Shown here: one piece after another, positions 34,265-44,894 of the stretch
How the letters are laid out: every line of letters begins with the position of its first letter
How positions within the stretch are numbered: the first letter of the stretch is position 1
Origin: Talinum fruticosum
Lineage: Eukaryota; Streptophyta; Magnoliopsida; Caryophyllales; Talinaceae
DNA: 64,000 bases
Reading direction: 5' to 3'
NCBI GenBank assembly: GCA_021018815.1
Contig: JAITYX010000088.1
Location: forward strand, 2,145,501 to 2,209,500
Notes under the pieces: model-generated
Database searches by the model: none
Told to the model about the DNA's origin: nothing
Seen by the model: the letters and a program-made list of their open reading frames with translations, nothing else
Program-made: the position numbers and the translations under genes

Positions 34265-34599
34265 AGCTCACCCCTAAACACGAGAAATGCATACATCATA
34301 CCAAATAATATGACATGAAATGTATAAAAATAATTATGAAAACATACATTAGCTAGCAAAATAAGCATAAAATACCCAAGTAAGCATGTCATTATCGAAC
34401 TATACATTTGAAGACTTCTAACCTTCAGAATCACAAAAAATCAACATTCCCGTATATTCTTTCCATTTCACTAATATTTCACCCACAATCTAATCATCCA
34501 TTAAATCATTGCCTTTCCCATGAATCTCAATCTTAAACAAACCAATACTTTCAATAAAAAAATCTAAAGAAGGAATTGAACTTAAATTTTTTGAACAAT

Positions 34600-34830
34600 T
34601 TGAAGCAAAAAAAAAATCACATAGAGAAGGTTACCAAGAAGAAAATGTCTAAGAGAGAAAGAGAGACAGACAAGGAGAGAGAGCGAGAGAGAAAGAGAGA
34701 GAGGCAGGCGAGCGATGGCTGGCAACAGCGGCGGTAACACCGAGTGACAAGGAAAAGAGTGTTTGTCAAAGACAAAGAGTGAGAATGTATTCCAGTGCGG
34801 CCTTGGTGTTTTTCCTTTTTGGATCCGACT
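34600..34830 (-). other. GA-rich leader of the CACTA1 TnpD gene
   Basis: A GAGAGA-rich block (34,648-34,712), then GC-richer sequence, parallels the leader of the second gene (11,100-11,300) and lies between the TnpD start and the repeat cluster. Confidence 0.45.
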
Positions 34831-34832
34831 TC

Positions 34833-36115
34833 CACTACGGTTCCTATAGACAACCATAGTAATAGGTTATTCTATGGTTAAATATTTTTTTATAGAAAAC
34901 ACTAGACCTATTAGCACGGTTGTTAGATAGAAAGAAAAGCGGAGGTAGCAAGACGACAAAGGGTACATCCGAGTACTTCATGTGCTCCATCTCACTATAG
35001 GAACTTACTTGCAGATAAGAAGCGAAGACGACAAAGGGTACATCCACCTTCAGCGAGTGCTCCGAAGATTTTGATGGAGATTCAAGGAAAGTTTGATAGA
35101 CAAGTGCGGACTAGCTCGATGTACTTAGATGCTTTTATATATTTAGTGTTTCCTTTCTAGCCTCCGCTTATCTCATCACATACATAAGTGTACTCACCTG
35201 TGTTATTTAGATATTTTGGTTTATTTAGAGGCTTTGATGTATTTATATGTTTCTATTCACTTCGGTTGTATGTTTTAATATATCCGAGTGCTCTTTGCTT
35301 GCAGAGGAGCCAGCCTTGAGAAGGCATGTGCAATATAGAAGAAGTGAAGGCTGACCCTAAATGTTTGAAGAAGATTTAGTTACTGGAAGTCTAATATTTC
35401 TTCAACGATCTTTTTGGTAATATTCAATGTGAGTTTGATAGACAAGTGCAGGCTTGTATCTTGAAGCTACCTCCCAATAAGGTTATTATTCTATGTCAAA
35501 GCTAAATAGACAAAAACTCTGTCGGTAGGAAGTATTCGAGAAATACAAGCTTGCACTTATCTAGCTTGCCATTGAATCTCCTCAAAGAGATCGTTGAAGA
35601 AGGATTAAGCTTCTAGTAACCAATCATCTTTAAGCATTCAGGGTCATATTCACTTCTTTTGTTTCGAACAATGCCTTGCCAAGGTTCGGTCTTCCACAAT
35701 CGAAGTGAACTTGACCTATGACTACGCTTCCTATAAAGAACCATAGTAATAGGCCAAGTCATCTAGACCTATGACTTCAATTCTTATAAAAAACCATAGT
35801 ACTAAGCCCAGTCATTCTAAAATAGATTAGAGAGGTTGCAAATTTTTTTGGAATACTTGGACCTACTACTATGGTTCTTATGCAAAACCTTAGTGTAAAG
35901 AAATACCTATTACTACGGTTATTTCTTACAATCATAGTAATAAGTTCAGCTTGACTTTTTACTACTTTTTGCTATTATTATATCTTAGAACTGTAGTTAA
36001 AAGTTAGTTCCTTTTTCCAAATTTTTACAAAAATGTCACCACCTTATTCTTTATTACAATTTTCTTCATAACCGTTGTAAAAAGACCATAATTAGAAGTC
36101 ATTCATGTAGTAGTG
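34833..36115. repeat. Right subterminal region of CACTA1 with CACTA terminus
   Basis: Paired 'ctattactacggtt / aaccatagtaatag' motifs lie at 34,833-34,925 and densely at 35,711-36,000. The terminal tagtagtg ends at 36,115. The central part (34,926-35,710) holds other repeats, including a long hairpin described separately. Confidence 0.7.
35308..35690. repeat. Long inverted repeat (hairpin, arms about 165 bp)
   Basis: The left arm (~35,308-35,477) and right arm (~35,524-35,690) are imperfect reverse complements around a ~46-nt loop. Matching blocks include cttcaacgatct, agaagtgaa, gaccct.aatg.tt.aa and agtgca.gcttgtat. A third, single-arm copy of the gtttgatagacaagtgc block lies at about 35,085-35,105. 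No ORF. It could fold as an RNA hairpin or be a MITE-like insertion. Confidence 0.75.
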
Positions 36116-36928
36116 ATAGTAGTATTTTTCAAAGTGTAAGGCTTAGCCCACATAATAAAAAATGAATCCTAAATGGACCCCCTTCCATAATTTCCATAAC
36201 CACTTGGTATACGAGTGCCTTGTTTTAGCTTAACTCCTTGAAATTAACTCCACCATTTTATATATCTTGGGACAAATTTGGCCAATTAATCAAAGTCATC
36301 TTCTTAAATACGGACGGACCATCTAGAAAGCCAGCTACACGAAGATTTAATTGAATGAATCACTGAAATAGGTAACAAAAATGTTGAAGACTAGAAAGTA
36401 ATAAACCTATTTAATACTAATTATATGAAGATCTTCCCACTAGCATATGACAATTTCCTAGCTGTTCGAGAGCCAATTTTTGCCTAATTTTCTCAATAAG
36501 TGCTTGACAAACTACTTGAGATAGTCTTCTAGTAAAGAGAGGACGACCAAGATATTTAAAAGGAAAAAAAACCTTAGATAAACCCACTAAGAGGAGACAA
36601 TATAGCTTGCATGTTTTTAGAAGATATCTCAACAAAATAAATTTTAGATTTATCGGGCATTAGCATAGTTCGGACATACTAGAGAATTCTTGAAAGTATT
36701 TCAAATATAGCTTACTAATCTCGGATTCCCTCTTGAAAACAACAACAAATCATCACTGAAGACCAATGAGACCATTTGAACTTTTTCATATTTTGGATGG
36801 AGAGAAAAGCATCTATTTATAACGACCAAATTCAATCCTCTAACAAACATCTCTACACAAATAACAAAATGATAAGGAGAAAGGGAGTCCCCTGCCCTTA
36901 GTCCTCTCTTTCCTAGGAAATAACTCAC
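36116..36928 (-). pseudogene. LINE reverse transcriptase relic, C-terminal part
   Basis: On the minus strand GKRGLRAGDSLSPYHFVICV (~36,860-36,920) and the catalytic-type phrase FSDDLLLFS (~36,735-36,762; FADDLLLF in the family) are non-LTR RT motifs. FPFKYLGRPLFTRRLS (~36,530-36,580) and a post-RT WNKALV-like piece (~36,225) follow. The right part of this gene lies at 41,118-43,060, beyond CACTA2. It is broken by stops and truncated at 36,116 by the CACTA1 end. Confidence 0.8.
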
Positions 36929-36959
36929 TAGCACTACTAGAAAACCGATAATTTGCGAC

Positions 36960-37290
36960 AGAAATAGCGACGAAATATCGGTCACTAGCGTCGGAATTCC
37001 GCAATTAGCGACGGAACTAGCGACGGAATTTTTCCGTCGCTAAAAGACGAGTCGCTAAATTTTAGCGACGGATTAGCGACGGAAGAAGCTTCCATCGCTG
37101 AGTGAATTCAGCGACGAAATGTTACGTCCGTCGCTGATCCGTCACTAAATAGCGACGGAAGTTCTTCCGTAGGTGATGCCATTCAACAACGGAAATGGTG
37201 GTATTTCCGTCACTGAATTCCGTCGCTGATTTGTTATCATCTGTCGCTGGTCCGTCGCGGTTCCGTCGCTATTCCGTCGCTGATCCATCA
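36960..37290. repeat. Left subterminal repeats of CACTA2
   Basis: Many copies of agcgacgga and its complement tccgtcgct, in both orientations. Confidence 0.85.
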
Positions 37291-37683
37291 AAAATCCAAA
37301 ATATAATTTTCTAATTATTCTTTACCCGAGTACAAAAAATTGTGAATGGTTATACAAATCCAACATTCACATATGTGACACTTACATTTGGCATTTACAT
37401 ATGCCGACTACAAATAGCTCATCAAAGTTGGATATACAAATCCAACTTACATGTTCAAAATCATGAACAACCAAAACATATTTAAAACAAATTCATAAGT
37501 TCAATAAAACAGGCAAACAAAAGTTCACGAGAAACCTTAAACACATCCAAACAATTCGCAAAGTGATGATCACCAATATACACAAAAGTTGACAATGCAT
37601 TCATGGTCCTCACTCTTCCTCTTCCTCTTCCTCTTCCTCTTCCTCTTGTGGTTGTATTGGTCGACGGTGAGATCTAGATGCTT

Positions 37684-39458
37684 ACCGAGACTGCAGAAAT
37701 TCATTCATACGTGCTATTAGCTTAGCATAACTGTCGACCTTTTCTTTCAACTGCCTATTTTCCAACCCAAGCACCCGAGCATGCTCAATCCATTGATGTA
37801 ACTCAGAAGTTAAATTATGCACTGTTGCTCTCAAATCCGAGTCATCCGGAGTAGAAGCTTTCGGTGATTTGAAGGGCATTGTTGGTTTGAAGTTTTTAGC
37901 CTTAGATCCAAGTCCATAAATGCGACCTTTCTTGTTTGCATTGGCTTCGATCCACAACTCATGTTGTGAAGGGGTGGAGACATGATCCTCAGAAGAGTTG
38001 GGGTCATCACTAGAAGGTTGAGTGTTTTGCAACTCTTCTCACTCCTTTTGAAACTTGTCTTGAATATAATATAAATATTTGAGGCATGTAAATATCACGA
38101 GGTTGTTAACGAAAACCATAGATTGAAAAATATGAAAATTGCATATATAAGGTTACTCACATAAATGGCCTTGGATTTTGGTCGACCCATTCGTCCTTTT
38201 TTGTTTTGTGGGTACGTGAAAATAGTTAGGTCGGTAGAGGCTGAACTCCTTTAAGCTCCTTCATCTAAATAAAAAAAGTTAGTAGAGAAGCAATTTACTA
38301 ATATGAATATGTTAATAGTTGCGTGCGTAATCATTAATAAAGGGGTATGTACTAATCGCCGCTTATGCTCCATCATAGGGATTGAGCCACAAGTATGGAG
38401 CAATGAACCAAGTCCCCTTGATCAGCATGGCGGTTTTTCGAGCACTGCTCACGGAACTTCTTGTAGTCGGCAGTTTCCCAATATTCGAGCAACTCGCGCC
38501 GATAGTTGTCACCCAACCATTTCGGCTTCTTCTTATTTTTCCTCGCCTTCAGCATGAAGTCCTTTAATCGATCACTTCTTTCTTTTCAAAATTTCTTCTT
38601 ATTTGGACTTCATCGGTTGGAGACCAAGTGAAAATTTTCTATATAAATAAAAAAGTAAATATGTAAGTTATGAAATTATAATATAATGTTCGAACATGCA
38701 CAATAAGTCATTATATTCTCCGAAATTCAGAAAACTAAAGATTTGTCATTACCTTAAACTCGGAAAACCACCGATCACGTTGTGATCGAGGAACTTTACC
38801 TCATGTAGGCCAAGCTCCGTCGTACTTGCTTTGGAAGATGTGGGAAATCGTACCCACAACTTTGTCAATCGGGAAGAACCTAAACAAGAAACATATAAAA
38901 TAGTTAGTTCTATTAATAAACTATTATGCTTAATTTATTTTATTACTTATTATCATACTTACCCTTCACCGTCCGGCTCAATTCGAATCTTTTCTCAGCT
39001 GCTAGCACTGCTTGATTCAAGACTAAGATGCTCGTTCCTCGCATCAGTTGGCCCATCATTTGTAGGCCTTTGTGGTGGCCTTTGTTCGGCACCAACGTGG
39101 ATGCGTGGTACATTATTTGTACAATATTGGTGATATGCATATGTAGCGGCCGATGGGTTTGAGTACATATGGGGGTGCTGAGAATATGGAGGGTTTGGGA
39201 TGAAAGACCCACCCATTGGACTTTGCATGTGTGGGATGTTTGGGGGTTGAAAAAAGGAGGGTTAGGAATAAATGACCCCCCAATTGGAGTTTGGTTGTAA
39301 GGGAGTGTGGAGATAGTGCTCCACCTATAGGAGATTGAAGGTTATGAGGGTTTTGAGAGGGGTAGAAGTGCTCACATCATTACCTTCCCCATCGGTAGTG
39401 GTGTTTCTAGCCCTTCCCGAGTAGCCGATCTTTTGGACCTGCCTCTACCTCTCTCCAT
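37684..39458 (-). pseudogene. TnpA-like (Transposase_24 type) gene of CACTA2
   Basis: The minus-strand ATG at 39,458 opens MERGRGRSKRSATREG; the frame then shifts. A Pro/Asn-rich stretch (HMYSNPSAATYAYH, ~39,150) leads to RIEPDGEG and a donor GTAAGT near 38,963. Later exons carry FFPIDKVVGTI and RDRWFSEFK (~38,760-38,885), IFTWSPTDE (~38,615), KPKWLGDNYRRELLEYW and FREQCSKNRHADQG (~38,400-38,540), and finally a 116-residue frame (37,682-38,032) with GRIYGLGSKAKNF and a Leu/Glu coiled coil. This is the domain order of plant Ptta/En/Spm TnpA-like proteins, which bind the subterminal repeats. Splice sites look usable, but frameshifts in exon 1 and elsewhere argue for a pseudogene. Confidence 0.7.
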
Positions 39459-39688
39459 TTTTCTGAACATAAACAACATAAAAACACTATTAGTAAACAT
39501 CCAACGGTTCAAGTGATTCCATATAAAACAACATATAAACATGTAAGCGTTAGATATAAATATTCTTCTATGAATAAATGACGCTTCTTCTTATTTCACC
39601 TTCATTACATTAATAAGAATTCATTTGATTACAACATAAATGAAACTTGTGCAATATAAAACAAAACCCAAAAAAAGAACATCATCAA

Positions 39689-39871
39689 CTAGCCATCATC
39701 CTCATCATCAGTATCATCATCGTCTTCTTCACTATCCTCTTCGGCATCATTGAATAGGATATGTTCTTCTTCATCATCGGTGATGTTATCATCATCCCAT
39801 TCACCTTCCTTATCTTCTTCACCATCCTCTTCTTCACTAACATCCTCAATCTCATCTTCTATAATGAACAT
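39689..39871 (-). pseudogene. Acidic C-terminal tail of a deleted TnpD (CACTA2)
   Basis: An Asp/Glu-rich frame (EDVSEEEDGEEDKEGE, later EDDDDTDDEDDG, then stop). It matches the style and position of the TnpD tail in CACTA3 (44,895-45,149, EDISEEGANEDDF...), just upstream of TnpA on the same strand. I infer it is all that remains of TnpD in this element. Confidence 0.5.
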
Positions 39872-39879
39872 AATCTATA

Positions 39880-40424
39880 TATAACCATTATGCATTTAAC
39901 ATATATTTTTTTATTATACATAAATTTCTTTAATTTCTATATTTTACTCGTAAACATTTATATCATAATTAAACTAATCATACCTAATTAACATAAATAA
40001 ACTCATATAAATATAATTAAACTAATCATACCTAATCATACCTATAATCATACCTAATTAGCATAAACAATCTCACACAAATAAACAACAAACAATTACA
40101 CATATAAATCACAAAAATATTTACCTCAACTTCAACAATAATGTCCAACAAATCCAACACAATTGCACATTTTTTCTTTTCAAATTCATTCACAAACAAC
40201 ATTAATTTCCAACAAATTACATATATTCATCAATTTCAAGTTACATTTTTAAAAACCCTAAATCTAACTTCAATAACATTTACTCCATAAATAACACAAT
40301 TGCACATTTTTCTTTCCAAATTCATTCACAAACAACATTAATTTCCAACAAATTACATATATTCATCAATTTCAATTTTAATTTTATAAAACCATAAATC
40401 TAATAAAAATCAACAAAAGCATAC
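39880..40424. other. AT-rich non-coding interval of CACTA2
   Basis: Short direct repeats (catacctaat; attcacaaacaacattaatt at about 40,187 and 40,325) and no frame I can support. This is where TnpD would lie in a full element. Confidence 0.4.
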
Positions 40425-40765
40425 CTTTAAAGAATGGGCGGCACCAGCGCGGCACAGGCGGCGACGGGGAAGGACAGGCGTGTGGCGGCAGCAGTAGGCG
40501 TGCGTCGGCGGCGTCCTCCACCCGAGCGCAGCAGCGGCGGGACACGGGCCGGGAGCAACCAAGGAGAACGTTGAAGTCTTCGGCCTTCGTGTTCCTCAAG
40601 CGGCGAAGAAGGACGGCGGCCGGCCGGAGGACGGCGGTGAAGGCGGGGGCGAATCGGCGGCGGGAGTGGGGGTTGGGGGTGGTGAATCGACGGCAGCGGG
40701 GTTAACGCTCGGAACCTCGACTCTCTCTCTCCCTCTTTGCTCTGCGAAGTTCGATCGGCCGAAGG
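40425..40765 (-). other. GC-rich leader of CACTA2
   Basis: A sharply GC-rich island (gcggcggc-type runs) with a CT-rich patch (ctctctctctccctcttt) near 40,720-40,740 on the plus strand. It occupies the place of a first exon or leader just inside the right subterminal repeats. A captured host fragment is possible. Confidence 0.4.
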
Positions 40766-40784
40766 CCAGATTTGGATTTATTAA

Positions 40785-41114
40785 TAATTAGCGACGGAAC
40801 AGTCCGTCGCTGGTCCGTCGCTAATGAAAAATTTTCCATCGGCGACACACAATTCCGTCGCTAATTACTAAATTAATTTGATTGTTTTTTTTTGGGGTTT
40901 TCTGTCATCCGAAATATTGGCCTCTCCCTAGCGACGGATTAGCGATGGAATATTCCGTCGCTAAGTGTTTTAGCGACGGAATTTTCCGTCGTTGATTCTA
41001 AATTAGCGACGGATGCCTTATTCCGTCGCTATGTCCGTCGATGTCCGACACAGGTGTCATTTTTGTCGGTTTCGTCGCTAATTTCCGTCGCTATTAAGCG
41101 GTTTTGTAGTAGTG
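40785..41114. repeat. Right subterminal repeats and terminus of CACTA2
   Basis: Repeated ttccgtcgctaa / ttagcgacgga motifs end in ttttgtagtagtg, followed by tag. Confidence 0.85.
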
Positions 41115-41117
41115 TAG

Positions 41118-43059
41118 TTCACCATTTATATTAATATAGTCCATTGGTGAAGACACACAAATCATGATCAACTATACAAATGATTAGGGAATTCTAGAGC
41201 ATGCAAAGTAGCATGTAGTAAAGACCAATCCACAATGTCATATGCTTTTTTATATCAATCATCAACATACTCCTTGGAGAAATAGACTTCCTTTCACAAT
41301 GTTTCACTAACTTATGAGCCAAGAACATGTTTATCGAGTAACTAATCTTTCTTTAACCTAAGCACTTTGAAATGGATTAGTGATATCGGGAAGCACATAA
41401 TGTAATCTAGCCAAGACTTTATCAATGACCTTGTATATCATATTACAAAGAGAAATTGGTTCGAAACCATGGAAGCATTTGGCTTCTTAGTAATAAAGTA
41501 ATAAGTGTGTTATTAATTTTCCTTAATAGCTTGCCAATCTCTAGAAAACTTAGCACGACTTGACAAATATCGGGGCTAATAATATTTAGGCCTTCTTGTA
41601 GAACCTAGATCTATAGCCATCCAACCTAGGGGATTTGTTCTCATCCATACTAAAAAGCACATCCCAAATCGATCACGAGTTAGAAGGAAAAGTAAAGACT
41701 GAATGGTATTTTGAAGTGAGAGCATGTCCATTCATAATCCAACTAATATCACAGAGGCCTCACTACCTAAGCAGTCCCTATTACTCCGAGTAAAGAACTA
41801 AGTGAAAACTTGGGCAATACCTACAAAGGTATAATGTTCAACACAATATGCATTAATTACTTTCGAATGTAGTTAGAATTGTGCTTCTCTATAAGCATAA
41901 CATGAAAAAAACTTGCTATTATCATCTCCTTGCTTTTAAAAATGTTCTTTAGCCCTTTGTAGTAGTATCTTCTCCTCAATCTTATTGAACTTAGTAAACT
42001 CCTCCAAAATACCCTAGGTAGTCTCGAGTCTAAGCTTGCATAAGTTGACGGTGTAACACTTTAACTTTTTCACTAACTTCCTTAAACAGTTAACATGAAG
42101 GTGTTTTAATTATGCCTTCAATAATTTTAGCTTTTTGACAATTTAAAACATCGAACAACCCTTAATTTGTTGAGGCCGGACCTCCTATATCAATAATGAG
42201 TAATCAGGATAAGAAGTCTACACATTCAAAATTTTAAAGGCTTTTTCAACTCCTTAAACCGACCTTTATATAAACCAAGATAATGCAATGGTTTGAAACC
42301 CTTAGGCATTAAACTCAACATCATAAGACCAATTATCATGAACATAGTGTTGAGGGAAAAATTTGGTTGTAATACCTTGAGCATTTTGGGATTTTACCTT
42401 AGTTTCCACCGAAGCAAATAAGTCGGTCTATATCTGAAAATCTCCTTCTTTATTTCACCTGCTTCAAGAGGTCATTAAGACCACTTATGTTCCGACAAGT
42501 TAAGATCATATTGATTGCTCACCAAAAGCTCTTCTCATACTTTTGGCTTTATCATGTTTACTTATATGGCCACTCACGGTGGTCCGATGTCTGCAAGAAA
42601 GACAAGCTGAATCTATTCCCCAAAACAATGGTACCTTGAGCACCGTCATGCAAGGTACTCCTATCCTTAGAAAATATATGATTTTCCTCTTACTTGCCTC
42701 TGTGTCCTAGAGATTTAATGAGAATAGGAGTGTCTTGAATTGTGGTAGCTTCGGATGACACTCCCTTCCTCCCCTACTTGTTCAATAGGTATAGACTCAA
42801 GAATAAGAACCATATATCCCTTATGGTGAAGCCTCCTCCTCGCGGTGAGAACCCTACATAACCTCAGCAATACTTGGGCGCTTGAGGCATGCATACTTTT
42901 TCATCCTTTGATGAGCTATATTCTTCCTCCGTATGCCCCAACATTTGCACTTTTTACAAAAGAAAGGGACCCACTAATAATGTACAACTTGAATAATAAT
43001 ACCAAGAGGATCACGGATAATGATAGCCTCAAGGAGAGTGGAAGTAACATCAATTTCTA
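41118..43059 (-). pseudogene. LINE relic: ORF1 zinc-knuckle region, endonuclease and RT N-terminal part
   Basis: Minus-strand order: an ORF1-like end (IEIDVTSTLLEAIIIRDPLG and a WVPFFCKKCKCWG knuckle, ~42,930-43,058); a start of AP endonuclease (ILTCRNISGLNDLLKQVK, ~42,460-42,512); a linker phrase FLKQGDDNSKFFSCY (~41,900-41,945); RT ISLCNMIYKVIDKVLARL (~41,400-41,455) and DIKKAYDIVDW (~41,220-41,260). All are standard plant L1-type motifs. Stops and shifts are frequent. CACTA2 separates it from its continuation at 36,928, and CACTA3 starts at its right edge. Confidence 0.78.
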
Positions 43060-43082
43060 TAACACTACGAGTAAAATAGTAA

Positions 43083-43400
43083 ATTAGCGTCGGACAAAAT
43101 CGGACGCCAAATCAGGAAAATCCGACGCTAAACGTCTTTAGTGTCGGATTAGAGTCGGATAAAATTCCGATGCAAAAGACCTCGACGTTAAAAATTTCAC
43201 GTCGGATTTAGCATCCGACGCTAATTAGCGTCCTACGTATCCGATGCCATTAGCGTCGGACACAAAGCCGACGCTAATTTCGTTTTCTTTTTCAGCCTCT
43301 GCTTGTTTTTAGCTTCAATTTTTGTGTTTAGCGTCAACTTTTTTGACTCAAATAGCGTCGGATTTTGTGTGCGACGCGAAAATCTGACGCTAAATGTTCC
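43083..43400. repeat. Left subterminal repeats of CACTA3
   Basis: At least ten copies of agcgtcgga / tccgacgct in both orientations. The motif is related in style to CACTA2 but different in sequence. Confidence 0.85.
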
Positions 43401-43684
43401 CTTATTTTGCTTGGAGCTTTTTACATTTGCTATTCCCTTTTTACATATATTTCCTGCAAAACATTTACATAAAATTCGACTTCTTCTCTACACAGTAATC
43501 CACGAATACACAAATACATTGTGGTTCATTCTTTGTACAATCATCCACAAACCACCAACTATTCATAAAAACAACGAACATTCGCAACAGTTTATCCAAC
43601 AAATCGGTTCAAAGTTCAACAAATCAATTTAACAAACAAACCAATTCAAAGTTCAATAAACAAACCATGCTAAGAAATTAGTTA

Positions 43685-44620
43685 GAACCACCGGACATCC
43701 TCTCAACTTATGATTGGAGGTTTTGAATGAGTTTCATTGCTTCTTCCATGGCCTTTTGCTGACTCTCGACCAGTTTTCTTTGCTCTTCCATGGCCTTTTG
43801 ATGACTCTCGGTTAGTTTTCTTTGCTCTTCCATGGCTTTTTATGACTCTCGGTTAATTTTCTTTGCTGATCAAGTTGTTCTTGGGTTGATTGAAGTTGTG
43901 ATTATAGCCGAGAATAAGCCGAGGAATTGTAGGTAGCACTTGTAGAGGATGTCGAGGCGATGAGGCTTCTCGTAGAACATTGTTGCGGAATTACCTAATC
44001 CATAGATGGTTGATTTTTACTCCACCCACCCGACACCTCATAGTAGAGGGTGTCCGCCTCTTTGTCCCCTCCTGAATACCACGCTCGGCTCTAATCGCTT
44101 CATATTTTTCCTGCAAAGGGAAAGCATCCATTATTACATCCAATATGAATATCCCCTACAATTGTGTATAAAATGAAAGAAAACCTAAATACTTGGAGTT
44201 TATACCATTTGGACTGCGAGATTTGCAGTTGAGACTAACCCTTGGCTATGTAACGTTCTCGCTTTTGGGCCTTCTGTCCTATTCTTGAAGCGTTGGGCAG
44301 ATTTTTTGAAATTCAAAGGTACTTCTTAGCCCCTTCAACCTCTCTCGCCCCTCATCCGACAACCAAGTTATTGGTTTATCATCGAGCCTTTTTCCAGCCT
44401 TACTCGCTAAGTTCCTCAAATTTTTACCAACTTTCTTCTTCCACTCTGCATATACTTCTTGAGAAAGTTCTGGAGCCCAAGTATACTTGCCCTATTTTAA
44501 ACAAATATTATCAAACATAAATTGAAAATATTAAAAACTACTCATATATATCCAATTGTTTTCAAACTTTTTACCTCAAAAGTCCTCCACAAAAGTTATA
44601 ACTCTTCTTTAGGGAGATTT
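43685..44620 (-). pseudogene. TnpA-like relic of CACTA3 (C-terminal exons)
   Basis: Minus-strand pieces: AEWKKKVGKNLRNLA with TWLSDEGRERLKGL (~44,330-44,460), an exon starting EKYEAIRAERG after a cag acceptor (~44,110), a GGW-type phrase, and a C-terminal coiled coil with 14-residue repeats (AMEEQRKLTESHQK, ~43,740-43,870). This matches the Transposase_24-type end of plant TnpA-like proteins. The N-terminal exons are not seen. Frameshifts and stops are present. Confidence 0.65.
43735..43870 (-). repeat. 42-bp tandem repeat coding the TnpA coiled coil (CACTA3)
   Basis: ttttctttgctcttccatgg recurs with 42-bp spacing (about 43,784 and 43,826), with partial copies on both sides. It encodes a 14-residue, Glu/Lys/Gln-rich repeat on the minus strand. 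Confidence 0.75.
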
Positions 44621-44894
44621 GATAAACATGTGCACTGGCCATTGTAGAAACTCTTGATATCATCTGATATAGCTCGTGACAACTTTGACTTAGTGAACCT
44701 GCAATAAAATTGTTAAGTTAAAAGTACCCAAAGAATACGAAAAATAAACCTAAATACAACGAATAATGTCATGCAAAGAAGATTTAAGTATATATATTCA
44801 AAAATAAATTAATATACACAAAAAAATCAAAACATAAATCAAAATCATAACATAGATCGTTTGGTTATCAATGTCATGAGATTAGAATATTACT

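Larger units (their letters stand above)
6660..36115 (-). mobile_element. CACTA1: CACTA (En/Spm) transposon with nested copia insertions
   Basis: The right end is tagtagtg (36,108-36,115), i.e. cactacta in reverse, the canonical CACTA terminus. Short inverted motifs built on 'attactacggtt...aaccgtagtaat' crowd 6,660-7,086, 11,420-11,700, 34,833-34,925 and 35,711-36,100; such subterminal repeats mark CACTA elements. Two minus-strand gene relics lie inside: TnpD-like (32,802-34,264 continuing at 12,090-12,506) and TnpA/Ulp1-like (7,505-10,625). The left end abuts the LTR terminus at 6,659 and does not match the right terminus beyond CACTA, so the true left end is probably lost. About 20.3 kb of the length is inserted copia DNA. 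Confidence 0.75.
36932..41114 (-). mobile_element. CACTA2: complete, internally deleted CACTA transposon
   Basis: The termini are cactactagaaaaccg (left) and cactactacaaaaccg (right, reverse complement), flanked by the 3-bp duplication tag (36,929-36,931 and 41,115-41,117). Dense gcgacgga / tccgtcgc motifs fill 36,960-37,290 and 40,785-41,100. A TnpA-like gene remains, but TnpD is gone except for an acidic tail. It is inserted in LINE RT between the SIN-type motif and GLRxGDxLSP. The ends look cleaner than those of CACTA1. Confidence 0.92.
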
